Below are positions 29,041 through 38,120 of a stretch of 64,000 nucleotides of DNA, in pieces. The notes below the pieces were generated by a model. The model was given only the letters and a program-made list of their open reading frames with translations. It was not told where the DNA came from and did not search any database. The DNA comes from Caulochytrium protostelioides (taxonomy: Eukaryota > Chytridiomycota > Caulochytriomycetes > Caulochytriales > Caulochytriaceae). How positions within the stretch are numbered: position 1 is the first letter of the stretch; every line of letters begins with the position of its first letter. A program made the translations under genes and the position numbers. The stretch covers positions 1-64,000 of the forward strand of contig ML014153.1 in NCBI GenBank assembly GCA_003615045.1. The letters run 5' to 3'.

Positions 29041-29645
29041 TGCTCCTTGATCACTCGACCCAGGATCGATGTGGCGCGACCGAGTCGGCGGGCGGGAAGC
29101 GGCGGAAGACCACGCGACCGGGGAAAAGGGGGGTATACTCACGAATCGCCGCGGTGGTGCATCGGACTCGAGACCACGTGCACGAGCCCTTCCGCCGCGC
29201 TGGGGACGACCCGATCGGGATGTCGCTTCTGCCACGCGTCGTCCAGCGACCGTCCAGCGTCGGTCGCTGGAGACCGACGTGGCGGCCCGCTGTGAAGCGC
29301 TTTGAGCGGAGCGGCTCCCCCGTGGTTCGCGTCGTGCGGGGGCTGGCGGGGCAACGTGTCTCGGAAGCCGGGGGGTGGCCCCGCCCGGGCCGCGACGGGC
29401 GGCCACGACGGGCGCGAGGGCCCGGGCGAGCGCGGGCCCTCGTCGTTCCCGCCGGCCGGCCGGGGGGCTTTGTCGCGACACGGGCGGCGGCCGGGACGCG
29501 TGGCTCGACGTGGCGCCCGAGCGGCCGCCGATGCCGCGGCGTCGGCGTGGGCGCGGTCAGAACCCCTGGGCGAGTCCCCGACATCCCGAGGCGCCGGCAG
29601 CGGCGGCGTCGGGGGGTCCTCGGCTCGTGGCGGGCCTCGGCTCAG

Positions 29646-29741
29646 GCACCTCAGCCACCTCAGCCACGTGATCCACCTGAGCCACCTCAGCCACCTCAGC
29701 CACCTCAGCCACCTCAGCCACCTCAGCCACCTCAGCCACTC
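29646..29741. repeat. 9-bp tandem repeat CACCTCAGC
   Basis: About ten units of CACCTCAGC (unit also readable as CAGCCACCT), with one interrupted unit reading CACGTGATC. It sits about 360 bp upstream of the GH16 start codon. Confidence 0.95.
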
Positions 29742-30103
29742 GACCCTCGAGCTCATCATCGCGCTGGCCAGGCCATCATCGCAAATCCACCCGCCATGGC
29801 GTCGACACCCGTCCGGAGTCCGGAGACACTTGAAAGCCTTGGGCCGTTCCCCTTCGCTCGACCGCAACCCCATGCCGGGGGTCCCAGACATCCCGGGAGG
29901 TCAGATACCCGATTCGTTGACCGACCGAGTGCCGCCCGGCGACACACATGGCAGGACAACGAGCGAATCGCGCACCAAGTTCGATCGATCGACCGCTGTC
30001 ACAGGGATCGACCACGCCTGTCCTTCCCCTGGTGGTTTCCCCGTTCGATTCTTCTCCGAACTTCATTGCCGATCTTCAGGGTCGCTCACCAGCCGACCGC
30101 ACG

Positions 30104-30976
30104 ATGACCCCCTTCACGTCGTATCTGGCCGCGGCCACCGTAGCCCTCGCCATGATGGTTTCGGCACCGGTGGCCTTAGCCGCCCCATCGCTGACTAACC
30201 AGTGCATGACAGGCAAGTACAAGTTCAGCGCCGACCGCACCTACACCCGCTCGAACGATGCAGACATCTACGACCCTTCGATCGATGTCGGCCGGTATGA
30301 TTTCGCTATCGACTACTCGCCGTCGAACGTCGCCTTCGATGGCGATGCGATGTTGCTGCGCCTCTCGCCGCCGCCCGGCAGCTCGACCCGTGGCGAGGGC
30401 GTGCGGGTCGCCCACACCCGTCCCGTCCTCTACGGCCGCTACAGCGCCGCCATCACAGCGCCCAAGTCCGCGCTCGGCGGGGTCGTGACCACGTTCATCA
30501 CCATGTCCGAGGAGAAGGACGAGATCGACTGGGAGATCGTCGGCGCCAGCGGCTCGACCGCGCAGACGAACGTCTTCTTCCGCGGCGTCCCCGAGACCGG
30601 CGTCTGGGGCCGCACCCACGACGTTGGCGGCCACACCGATGAGACCCACGTCTACACGATCGACTGGAAGCCCGACGTCGTGGTGTGGTCCATCGACGGG
30701 AAGGAAGTCCGCCGCCACACCAGGGCCGGGTCGGAGTATGCGTCAGATCTGACGCGCGCCGCCGGCTACTCGGGTAAGGTGAAGTGGTTCCCGACGACGC
30801 CGAGTATGATCCAGTTCTCGGTCTGGGACGGCGGCAGCGCCCCCGAGGCAGGCACCGCCCGCTGGGCCGGCGGCCCCGTTGACTACAGCAACGACATCAG
30901 GGCCAAGTACGCGTATCTCGATGTCCAGTGCTACGACGACAGCGGCAACAAGGTCGTCACGGCCGCCGGCGCCTAG
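30104..30976 (+). CDS. GH16 cell-wall transglycosylase, Crh-like
   Basis: 290 residues from the ATG at 30104, chosen because it starts a signal peptide (residues 1-27, ending ALAAP). The frame is open upstream to 29948 without meaning. The GH16 catalytic motif DEIDWEIVG gives nucleophile E140, helper D142 and acid/base E144. RPVLYGRYSAAI (about 106-117) and the YTIDWKPDVVVWSIDGKEV segment further on are typical of the Crh group. Crh enzymes link chitin to glucan in the fungal wall. It has no CBM18 module and no GPI signal, unlike yeast Crh1, so it should be freely secreted. C34 and the late QCYDD cysteine may form the expected disulfide. Alternative: a GH16 glucanase of another subfamily. Confidence 0.9.
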   Translation: MTPFTSYLAAATVALAMMVSAPVALAAPSLTNQCMTGKYKFSADRTYTRSNDADIYDPSIDVGRYDFAIDYSPSNVAFDGDAMLLRLSPPPGSSTRGEGVRVAHTRPVLYGRYSAAITAPKSALGGVVTTFITMSEEKDEIDWEIVGASGSTAQTNVFFRGVPETGVWGRTHDVGGHTDETHVYTIDWKPDVVVWSIDGKEVRRHTRAGSEYASDLTRAAGYSGKVKWFPTTPSMIQFSVWDGGSAPEAGTARWAGGPVDYSNDIRAKYAYLDVQCYDDSGNKVVTAAGA

Positions 30977-31154
30977 ACCAGGGGTCCCGCAACCTCCGTC
31001 TCGCTTTGAGACGACCGTCAGCGCCGGGCTGGCTGGCGGGGCGACTTCGTTGCCCATGCTCAACAGTGTGCCCGTCTTCAAGTCGAGCCCGCTCGTGACG
31101 ACAGCGCTCGCTTGCGTGGGCGCGGCAGGCATGTCCTTCTTCGAGCGAGCAGAA

Positions 31155-31835
31155 CTTGGCAAACACACACTGCTTACCACCGTACAACCGCAGGCGCTGG
31201 CGTGCCCAGCGCGGCTTCAGGAACTCGGCCCACAGCGGTTCGTATGTGGCGAGCCACAACTTCAGGAAGCGGTGGAGTGCTGCGAGCGCCGGCCCCTTGG
31301 AGCTCACCTGTGAAAGAGCCATTTGAAAGAGCCGCTGCAGCGGCTCTTTCAAATGGCGCTGCCACGTCTCTGACTGCTTTTGGGCGGCTGTGATGCCGGC
31401 TTCCACACCTTACTGCTTTCGGACCAGCTTCCGGCTGATGACGAGGTCTTTGCCCCCCCCCACCCCCCCACCCCCTACAGATGTTCGTGCGGCCCGGGTC
31501 GTTCCCGATGATGCAATACTGATCCAGGCGCTTTGCCAAGGAAATCTTGGTCTGATCGGGGCCGTCTCCCGGGGGGGGGGGTTGCTCGGTCTGATTGGGG
31601 TTGTACGCTGATCCCATCGCTGCTGATGGTATGAGTGAACTCGTGGTCCTTTGCTTTCCAGCTTACGGAACGCCAGGGTGGCCTCCCACTGTTCTGCGGC
31701 CAAGGCCTCGAGGGTCTTCAGGTCGCAGGCTCCAGCTCGGGTTCCTCCAGCAAACCATTGAAGCGCGAACCACCATTTTTCCCCTCGAATCCTTGGCATG
31801 TTCGACCATGCCCCCGCTGACCGACGCAACCTTGT
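31155..31835 (-). pseudogene. Fanzor/TnpB-like remnant (copy E), N-terminal and middle part
   Basis: The reading frame is broken but followable. Upstream segment: MPRIRGEKWWFALQWFAGGT. Then QYCIIGNDPGRTNI, a good RuvC-I motif (DPG) that copy A lacks. Then a G-run (rc of 31451-31475) shifts the frame by one base, after which KDLVISRKLVRKQ continues to a stop (TAA where copy A has a Tyr codon). Then VEAGITAAQKQSETWQRHLKE and YEPLWAEFLKPRWARQRLRL match copy A residues 29-95. Similarity ends abruptly at FAKF near 31155. A 40-bp perfect palindrome (31318-31357) interrupts it. It is clearly dead. It shows that the family once had RuvC-I. Confidence 0.65.
31318..31357. repeat. Perfect 40-bp palindrome inside Fanzor copy E
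   Basis: A perfect inverted repeat without spacer, centred on CTGCAG at 31337/31338, with arms that read GCCATTTGAAAGAGCCGCTG inward. The right arm matches copy A (near 1705-1730); the left arm is an inverted copy of it, so the palindrome arose within this copy. Confidence 0.95.
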
Positions 31836-31862
31836 TTACCTCATGTACTTCATCCTAACTTG

Positions 31863-32155
31863 CCTCCCGGCCGAGTCGGCGCCGGCCACCCCGTTCGGCG
31901 AGACCCGGGTGTATGCCCATAGACGCATGTGGTCCTGAAATCCGGTCAACGCCCGCGCCAGGGGACCATAATCGGGGTTGACTGTGGTATGAAGCTACCC
32001 ACAGCAAATTGGTGAACCGCGACCTCCATGCTGCGTTGAACATCCGACGCTGTCTGGCCTTACCCGCTCGACCGAGAGCGCTGGGGAGCCCTACCGAGGG
32101 CATGATGTGCGTGTTGGGTAAGTCGATGCGCGACCGCGTTCAACCATATCTATGA
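31863..32155 (+). pseudogene. Fanzor/TnpB-like remnant (copy C), C-terminal part on the opposite strand to copy E
   Basis: On the plus strand it reads ESAPATPFGETRVYAH, then HVVLKSGQRPRQGT, then LWYEATHSKLVNRDLHAALN and IRRCLALPARPRAL, ending QPYL and a stop at 32153-32155. It corresponds to copy A from about residue 199 on. The RuvC-III motif NRDLH..LN is intact, but frameshifts lie near 31930 and 31975. Its first alignable base abuts the start of copy E, which runs the other way, so E and C may be two halves of one element split by an inversion, with the segment holding RuvC-II lost. Confidence 0.65.
32083..32122 (+). ncRNA. Shortened guide-RNA-like 3' end of Fanzor copy C
   Basis: GGGGAGCCCTACCGAGGGCA, then TGATGTGCGTGTTGGGTAAG. 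It keeps the right arm (ACCGAGG) and the terminal block (GTGTTGGGTA) but has lost the left arm, so the ORF end runs straight into it. Confidence 0.35.
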
Positions 32156-32483
32156 CGACCGCTCCAACCGTGTTGGATATGGGGATTGCCGGTGACAGGG
32201 TGAGGGTCACCAAGGCTCCACTGACGGCGATGCGGTGGGTGGCCTTGGGGGCCTTGGGGGCCGCGGGCCCCAAGGAGGCCGTGGGCGCCAGGGGTCCTTC
32301 TCGTCATACAGGGCTGTGACAGCGGAGACTGCGACCGTCGCGGATCAGTCTGCCGGCCCGACCCACCTTCTGGGGCGTCTTGTGGCGAACCCTGAGCGCA
32401 GGGCGTGTCATCCCCCAGCGGACCGCTAGCCGGGACTGCACCGATGTACCGAGATGATGGACCCGGCTGCCAGGCCGCGCCGT
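32156..32483. other. Spacer between two Fanzor 3' ends, with a G/C hairpin
   Basis: No gene. At 32253-32274 a near-perfect inverted repeat CTTGGGG...CCCCAAG lies in a GGCCTTGGG-rich stretch. Its design resembles the Fanzor 3' hairpins but it lacks the CCTCGGTGG arm and the TTRGGT block. Confidence 0.4.
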
Positions 32484-32553
32484 ATGCGCGTCTGCCTCGG
32501 TGGGGGGCCCCCTGGAGGGCACCACCGAGGTCATGGTGAGCGTATTGGGTCAG
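32484..32553 (+). ncRNA. Stand-alone guide-RNA-like 3' end (copy D), best-preserved hairpin
   Basis: The stem CCTCGGTGG (32495-32503) pairs perfectly with CCACCGAGG (32522-32530) around a GGGGCCCCCTGGAGGGCA loop that can pair internally. The block GAGCGTATTGGGTCAGG follows. It aligns over its whole length with the 3' end of copy B (7381-7440), which is 25 kb away. No Fanzor ORF adjoins it; the nearest, copy C, ends 330 bp upstream with its own 3' end. It could be a solo end left by deletion, a trans-acting guide RNA, or a non-autonomous element. Confidence 0.5.
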
Positions 32554-34043
32554 GATATCCGACCGCATAGAAGCCTAAATATCGTCATTTCATACGAACC
32601 TCTTCACCGCCCCACACAGCGCTCTTTTTCAAACACAGAGAAGCGGCGACCGTCGTTGAAATGCCGCTGCGGCCATTGAGCGGCGTCTTCTCCGACCGGC
32701 GGGCGGCTGATGGACGCGGCGTGGCGGTCGGTAGGATGAATGAGATCATTGTCGGTGGCTTCGCTCCGACTTCGCCACACCCCCCGGCTCAGCCCCGCGC
32801 CGCGCCGTGCCGCGGCCGTCATCGTGACGGCCGCGGCACCTCCGCCGCCGCTGCGCGCCTTCGGTGCTGGCCCTCGTCATCCACGCGCGCCATCGGCGGT
32901 CGCCATCGGCGGTCGCCCTTCGCGTTGGCCCACGCGACCTCATTCAGGAGGCCCGGCCCGGCCCACCACCGCTCGGGGATCCGCCAGCAAGGGAAAAGAA
33001 CGCGGGTCAGGCTGTGTCGCCCTGCGGCGCAGCGCGGCGCGAACCCGCCAGCGCGGGGTCTCTCCGATCGCGGGGGGCCGTCGATGCCGCACGGGCGTGC
33101 TGCTGGCGACGCCGACGTCGGTTCCTCCTCAGTGGTGGGCGGGACCCCGGCCAGAGCGGCCGCTGATGCTTTTGGCCGGTTGGCACTTCGACCTCGCCGC
33201 ATGCGAACGCTGTGTCCAGGAGCGCCGGTCCGAGCACGGGGGTCCGTCGCTGGAGCCCCGTGCCCCCCGGGGGACCAAGCCCTGACGCCCCGACGCTCGG
33301 GGAGCCAAGCCAAGCGACGCGACGCGATCTCCAGCAGGGACGGTTCCTCGGTTCGGCACCGTGGCGCTTGCCGCCTGAGGGGCCGCATCCTCGTCCCGAT
33401 GATGGTCTTGCCCATGTTCCGTGTTTGCTGACGGGCTGCTTCGTGCTTCGTGGCGGACCAGCACCGAACGAGGCCGAACGGCGCGAAGGCAGCCCGGCGG
33501 CCCGCCGCGATGGGGAAGGCGTCGTGCGGATCGCGCAGGCGTCCCCCGTTCACGCGCTGTGCAGGATGAGGCCCCCCGGGGAGGCAGGGAGCAGCACGAG
33601 CAAACATCAGCATGAGCGGCGGCTGTCGCCGGCAAGTCGCCTTCCCACTCTCCCCGTGGTAACGGCGCACCAGGGCTCTGGTGGAGCCCCGGTCAAGCTG
33701 TGGCCAGGCGCCACAGGATAGAGGTTGCGCAATCCAGGCAATGACGGCGACGGCCCGTCCCGCGGGATATAAGAGCGGGGCTGCCGCGACGCGACACGGC
33801 AGCCGATCCTGTTGATAGCGCCCACGGAGAAGTACGTCAGGCGGTCGCGGGTCGCATGTCATGCCATGTCATGTCATGGAGGAGCGGCGGGTCGAGGGGC
33901 ACCGAAACGCTCTGATTCACTTAACCACAGTTCCGCATATTCTCTTCAATCTCATCGTTGATCTCGTGCTGGACGCGATCTCAGGATCAAGAATAAAATC
34001 ATCGTCTTTTTCGCTACCGATCCATACCGATTTGCCACGATCC
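32554..34043. other. Intergenic, no gene seen; leader of the secreted protein
   Basis: About 1.5 kb, very GC-rich in its middle, with only mutually overlapping frames. A TATA candidate lies at 33767-33773. Confidence 0.5.
33767..33773 (+). promoter_or_regulatory. TATA-box candidate for the secreted protein gene
   Basis: GGGATATAAGAGCGGG on the plus strand, about 275 bp before the ATG at 34044. Confidence 0.35.
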
Positions 34044-34955
34044 ATGGCGGCATCCCTGGCCCCCATGATGGCCTCGAGCTTGGCGCGCCCCGCGGGCCGA
34101 ATGCTGCTGCTGCTGCTCGTGGTGGCGGGCTTGCTGTCCGCCCCAACCGCACGCGCCGCGCCGGCGCCGCTACAGATTGACACGCCCTCGTTAGCCTCAG
34201 CCAGCCCGACGACGTCCCCGTCACACACGCCGTCGCCCCAAGAAGAGTTCCAACGCGCTTACTTTGCCTCCGAGTACTTGCCAACGAAGGAGTACGGCCT
34301 GTGGCGCGCGCAGGCCTTCCCGCCGCCGCGGTCGAGCCCCTCGACGCCGCCGGCCGCAGACGCCGCCGGCGCCGCCGGCCCCCCCGACGGCGGCGCATGG
34401 CCGTCGTACGCGGCGCCTCGCGCGGCACCCACCCAGATCGGCGCCCGATGGAGCAGCGCCATGTCCATCGACCCCTTCGCCAAGAAATCGTCGCCCCTGC
34501 TCAAGCCGGCCGAGCACGATAACGCCGCTGCCGCCGTCGCAGGGGCTTCCACGCCAACCCCGACCACCCCGGCATCGTCGGCGCCGGCGCACGACCTCAG
34601 GATGGCCGTGGCGGTCCACAACGCGCCGCTCGCAGACGTGGCGGTCGACGAGCGGCAGTTGGAGCAGGATCTGGCGACGCCATCGTTCGAGATCATCGCC
34701 GACGACAGGGTGCGCTGGGCGCATCATGGTGTGGACGCCGGCGTGCTGCACCCGTCGCCGTCGGTGGCACCGCCGCCCGCCGCTCGCGCGACCTCGGTGC
34801 CGTCGGCGCCCCTGTTGCCGGCGCCGGCACCGATGCCATCGCATGCTGCCGCGATCGCGCCCTTGGTCGAAACCCACAGCGAGCTGGGCGATGTCCGCTC
34901 GAAACCCGCCAAGCATATGCCACATCTCCGCGCCGGCGAGGCCACCATCGAGTAG
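34044..34955 (+). CDS. Secreted, Ala/Pro/Ser-rich protein of unknown function
   Basis: 303 residues from the ATG at 34044. The frame opens earlier (33861), but this ATG leads into a clear signal peptide (residues 1-38: basic RPAGR, then MLLLLLVVAGLLSA, cleavage near ARA-AP). The rest is low in complexity: Ser/Thr/Pro tracts (about 45-70 and 165-195), short ordered-looking pieces such as EFQRAYFASEYLPTKEYGLW (about 73-92) and FEIIADDRVRWAHHGVDAGV (about 217-236), and no cysteine. There is no transmembrane or GPI tail. I recognise no family. An extracellular or wall-associated role is inferred from the signal peptide. Confidence 0.55.
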   Translation: MAASLAPMMASSLARPAGRMLLLLLVVAGLLSAPTARAAPAPLQIDTPSLASASPTTSPSHTPSPQEEFQRAYFASEYLPTKEYGLWRAQAFPPPRSSPSTPPAADAAGAAGPPDGGAWPSYAAPRAAPTQIGARWSSAMSIDPFAKKSSPLLKPAEHDNAAAAVAGASTPTPTTPASSAPAHDLRMAVAVHNAPLADVAVDERQLEQDLATPSFEIIADDRVRWAHHGVDAGVLHPSPSVAPPPAARATSVPSAPLLPAPAPMPSHAAAIAPLVETHSELGDVRSKPAKHMPHLRAGEATIE

Positions 34956-36151
34956 GGTCCTCAAGCGAGGGCATTCTTCCTTCACCACTTCCCATTCCTG
35001 TGACTTTTTTTTTTCGCAAGGCCCTGTTGGGCCTGCTAGAACGACGACACGCGGGTCGGGTTCGTTCGTTCTCCTGGATCTTTGTGAAGCATGTTTGTAT
35101 GGCCGTGCACTCGTGCCCACGGTGGTAATAGATCGGCTCAGTGTTTGATGCCGTTGTTGTATAAAGTCGTAGTGTTGCTCGGTAATTGATCAGAGATCTG
35201 ACATGGGGAAAGCTGGGTGGGAGGCGACCGTGAGACGTTGGCCTCTGACTGACTGACCCCATTGATCGTCTGGGCTCGATCGGTCATCGCTCATTCCTGA
35301 AACGTGGCTCAAAACAATGGAGTCAACGGCTCCAAATGGTCCTCGCGTTGTGTTGTATGATCGGCCCCACCACATCGTCTCCGTGATGTTGGGGATTCCA
35401 AGCTAGCCGATAGGGGATGCTGGTGCCCGGTTGAACCATCTGATCTGTGCTCAATGAGCCCCGCCGCAGCCGTAACCGCACCGCGCCGATCGCGGACGGC
35501 CGCGCGAGCCCCGGAGTGGGCCCACGTCAGCAGCGCCACTTTGCGCGGCATGGCGCAGGGCGAGAACCCGGCGGAGGAACTCCGACGACGTGGCGGTGTG
35601 ACTGCGCCACTTCCTGGGAGCGACCCCGCGCGCCATGGCGGGTGAGGCGATGACTCGAGGCGTCGGCCCTGGCGCCGCAGCCGGGCCTCGCCGCTCTGGC
35701 CAGCAGCTGGGTCTGACGGTGCTGCCACGAGCCGTGCCCAGCCGGCCATGAGGTGTTTTGCGAAGGCCGCTGGCTCCCAGCCATCAGGGGTTGGAGGCCT
35801 GTGGCGGCGGCGGCCCATGGCCTATCGCGATCACCGCCTTGGTTGGCATGGGGTTCTGCCGGCAGCGCATGGCTCGGGTGAAGCTCTCCGACAGGTCTCT
35901 CGGATATGCCCAAGTGCCTGCCCACTCGAGGAAGGATATGGGACCCCGTTGACGGCCGATCCATCGCCCTCCGCCGTCCCTTTCCAGCTCTTCCGCTACA
36001 GTTGACATCGTGGCAGCTCGCTATCCTCGAGCAAGAGTGCGCTCGCGGGCCTCCATTCTCTCTGTCGACCTTCCCAACTCCGACCGATCCCGTCGGATCG
36101 GGCATCGGCGCTTCCGACGCCCTTGATTCTTGCCTTGGTCGTCTGTGAGCC
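34956..36151. other. Intergenic, no gene seen
   Basis: No recognisable protein, RNA gene or repeat. The bases just before 36152 form the TTC4 leader. Confidence 0.5.
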
Positions 36152-37423
36152 ATGGCCGTCCCCGCCCCCGCCGCGGCGCAGCCGCGGCCCGACGAGCAGG
36201 AGAAGCACATCGACCACCTCATGGCCGAGTACCAAGAGCACCGTCAGAAGGACCGTCTCGTGCAGCTGAAGCAGAACTCGCTCGCGGGCCAGAACGATGC
36301 ATCGGCATCGGCATCGGCGGGGGCGAAGGCCGCTGCGCCGGCGCCCGCCGGCCCCGCCGAGCGTGACATGGATGCGTTGATGCGCGAGTTCGAGCGCACG
36401 CCGTTGTTCATGACGAGCCTGCCGACCGACGACGACGAGCCGAACGTCACCCTCGACGCGATCCAGTCGCTGCTCTACGACGGCACGCCCGACGAGATTG
36501 CCCAGACCGCTAAGCAGAACGGCAACCAGGCTTTCATGCAGGGCCGCGCGCACTACAAGGACGCCATCCAGTTCTACACGCAGGGCATCCAGTCCGACCC
36601 GCAAGACGCAGCGCTGCTCGCCACGCTGTACTGCAACCGTGCGGCCGTGAACCTCGAGCTCAAGAACCTCGGCCGGTGCCTGCGTGACTGCGCGGAGGCT
36701 ATTGCCCGCGACCAGACGAACATCAAGGCGTTCTTCCGCGCCGCCAAGGCGAGCCGTCTGCTCGGGCGGTGGGACGATGCGCTCGATTGCTGCACGTGGG
36801 GCCTCGGCCTCGATGCCGCCAACGCGGCCCTGCTGGCCGAGCAGGAGCTCGCGGCGGAGGGCAAGCGCAAGGCGGAGGCCAAAGCGCAGGCCGATGCCGC
36901 GCGCGCCGCCGAGCGCGAGGCAGACATGGCCCGCCTCGTGAGCGTCGCGCAGGCGCGCGAGCTCCGCATCCAGACCGGCGGCGCGACCCACCCGTGCACG
37001 CGGCTGACGCCCGCCGCGCGCATCAAGCGGTGGCTCTTCGAGGACCAGACGCGCGACCCGCTGGTGCGCGACGCGATGCCGCAGCCGGTGCCTGAGGAGA
37101 CGGATGTCTGGGGCTGGCCCGTGCTGCTGCTGTACCCCGATGCCGGCGAGTGCGACCTCATCGAATCGCTTGACGAGCGCGCCACGCTCGCGGACATTCT
37201 CGAGCAGGTGCTCGACCCGTCGGCGCCCGCGCCGTGGAACATGGACCGCCACTTGACGCTTGAGAACGCGTGCGTCTACTTCCAGCAGCGCGACGATGCC
37301 CGGCTCGACCAGGCCAAGCTCGTGCCCGTGCAGTATACCCGGCTGACATTGCGCGAGATCATGGCCTACCCCATGGTCGCCCTCTCGGGCGGCGCGTTCC
37401 GCTTCGTCGTCATGAACCACTAG
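36152..37423 (+). CDS. TTC4: TTC4/Cns1-like Hsp90 co-chaperone
   Basis: 423 residues, full length for the family, intronless. TTC4 (yeast Cns1, essential) binds Hsp90/Hsp70 tails through TPRs and supports folding of translation factors such as eEF2. Signs: the N-terminal signature MDALMREFERTPLFMTSLP (about 73-91), then LDAIQSLLYDGTPDEIAQTA leading into three TPRs (about 118-235: GNQAFMQGRAHYKDAIQFYT, LYCNRAAVNLELKNLGRCLR, AFFRAAKASRLLGRWDDALD). An Ala/Glu-rich helix follows (about 235-268). The C-terminal wheel domain (about 295-423) starts with PAARIKRWLFEDQTRDPL, then WGWPVLLLYPD and YFQQRDDA. A short Ala/Ser insert lies at about 48-70. The ATG at 36152 is the only sensible start. Confidence 0.95.
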   Translation: MAVPAPAAAQPRPDEQEKHIDHLMAEYQEHRQKDRLVQLKQNSLAGQNDASASASAGAKAAAPAPAGPAERDMDALMREFERTPLFMTSLPTDDDEPNVTLDAIQSLLYDGTPDEIAQTAKQNGNQAFMQGRAHYKDAIQFYTQGIQSDPQDAALLATLYCNRAAVNLELKNLGRCLRDCAEAIARDQTNIKAFFRAAKASRLLGRWDDALDCCTWGLGLDAANAALLAEQELAAEGKRKAEAKAQADAARAAEREADMARLVSVAQARELRIQTGGATHPCTRLTPAARIKRWLFEDQTRDPLVRDAMPQPVPEETDVWGWPVLLLYPDAGECDLIESLDERATLADILEQVLDPSAPAPWNMDRHLTLENACVYFQQRDDARLDQAKLVPVQYTRLTLREIMAYPMVALSGGAFRFVVMNH

Positions 37424-38120
37424 ACGCCTCTGCCTTCATCCTCGTGCTCTCCTGATAACTTAATGAACCCTTGCATCTCTCGGATCCATCATATGCAACG
37501 GCCCGGTGAGTCGAGCCGAGCCCTTCACTCGACACAGCATCCGCTGGCGATTGCCTGGACTCGGCCGAAGGCGGCGGAGTCGCTGGCCCACATGCTGCGC
37601 CACCGTGGCCTGAGCGTTATTCCGCCAGACCCGGCCGGGCGGGGCCTCTGCCAGTACTGGGGCGGTCGCCGGGCCCCAAGCCAGCGCCCGGGCACCGCCG
37701 GGCTCATGACTGATCGCCGCTTGGGTCGGAGAATCACCCTCATGGCTGCCGACAAGAACGCCGATCGAATGGCCCGCTTGCCAATCGGCAACGGGGTGCA
37801 GCTCTTCCTTGCATCATCACCCTACCACCCAAATGCTCATACGACATCTGCCACCTATCGTTCCGCCCTCCTCCTCGTCTTCGTCTTCTGCTCCCGTTTG
37901 ATGATATCGCGTCGCATCGGCCCACCTTGTCTCTGCGGTACACCCGTGGGCATTTCGCACTCGGCTGCTATCGACCCTCGCGGGCAGGACCCCGATTCGC
38001 AGCGGTCCTACAAAGCGACGTGCCCGTGCCACAGGGGAGCGTCCTGACGCCGATCCTTCTCGCCGCGTGTCACGTGGCACGTGACACGTGGCAGCAACAT
38101 CTCGCGCGGCTCCGACGGCG
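37424..38120. other. Intergenic, no gene seen
   Basis: Space between TTC4 and ZMAT2, both on the plus strand. It contains short frames only. Confidence 0.5.

Larger units (their letters stand above)
28713..30103. other. Intergenic between divergent UBR1 and GH16 genes, repeat-rich
   Basis: This is the shared upstream region of two divergent genes. It has an ATCG-type tetranucleotide run (about 28998-29040) and a 9-bp repeat (29646-29741). Long open frames on both strands come from these repeats and from high GC; none resembles a protein. Confidence 0.55.

Noticed and set aside
33255-33275. CCCCCCGGGGGACC similar to the Fanzor 3' hairpin core
   Set aside because: It lacks both stem arms and the TTRGGT block; G/C runs like this are expected by chance in this composition.
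35996-37420. 474-codon minus-strand frame opposite TTC4
   Set aside because: Antisense shadow: no recognisable domain, while the plus-strand product is a full TTC4.
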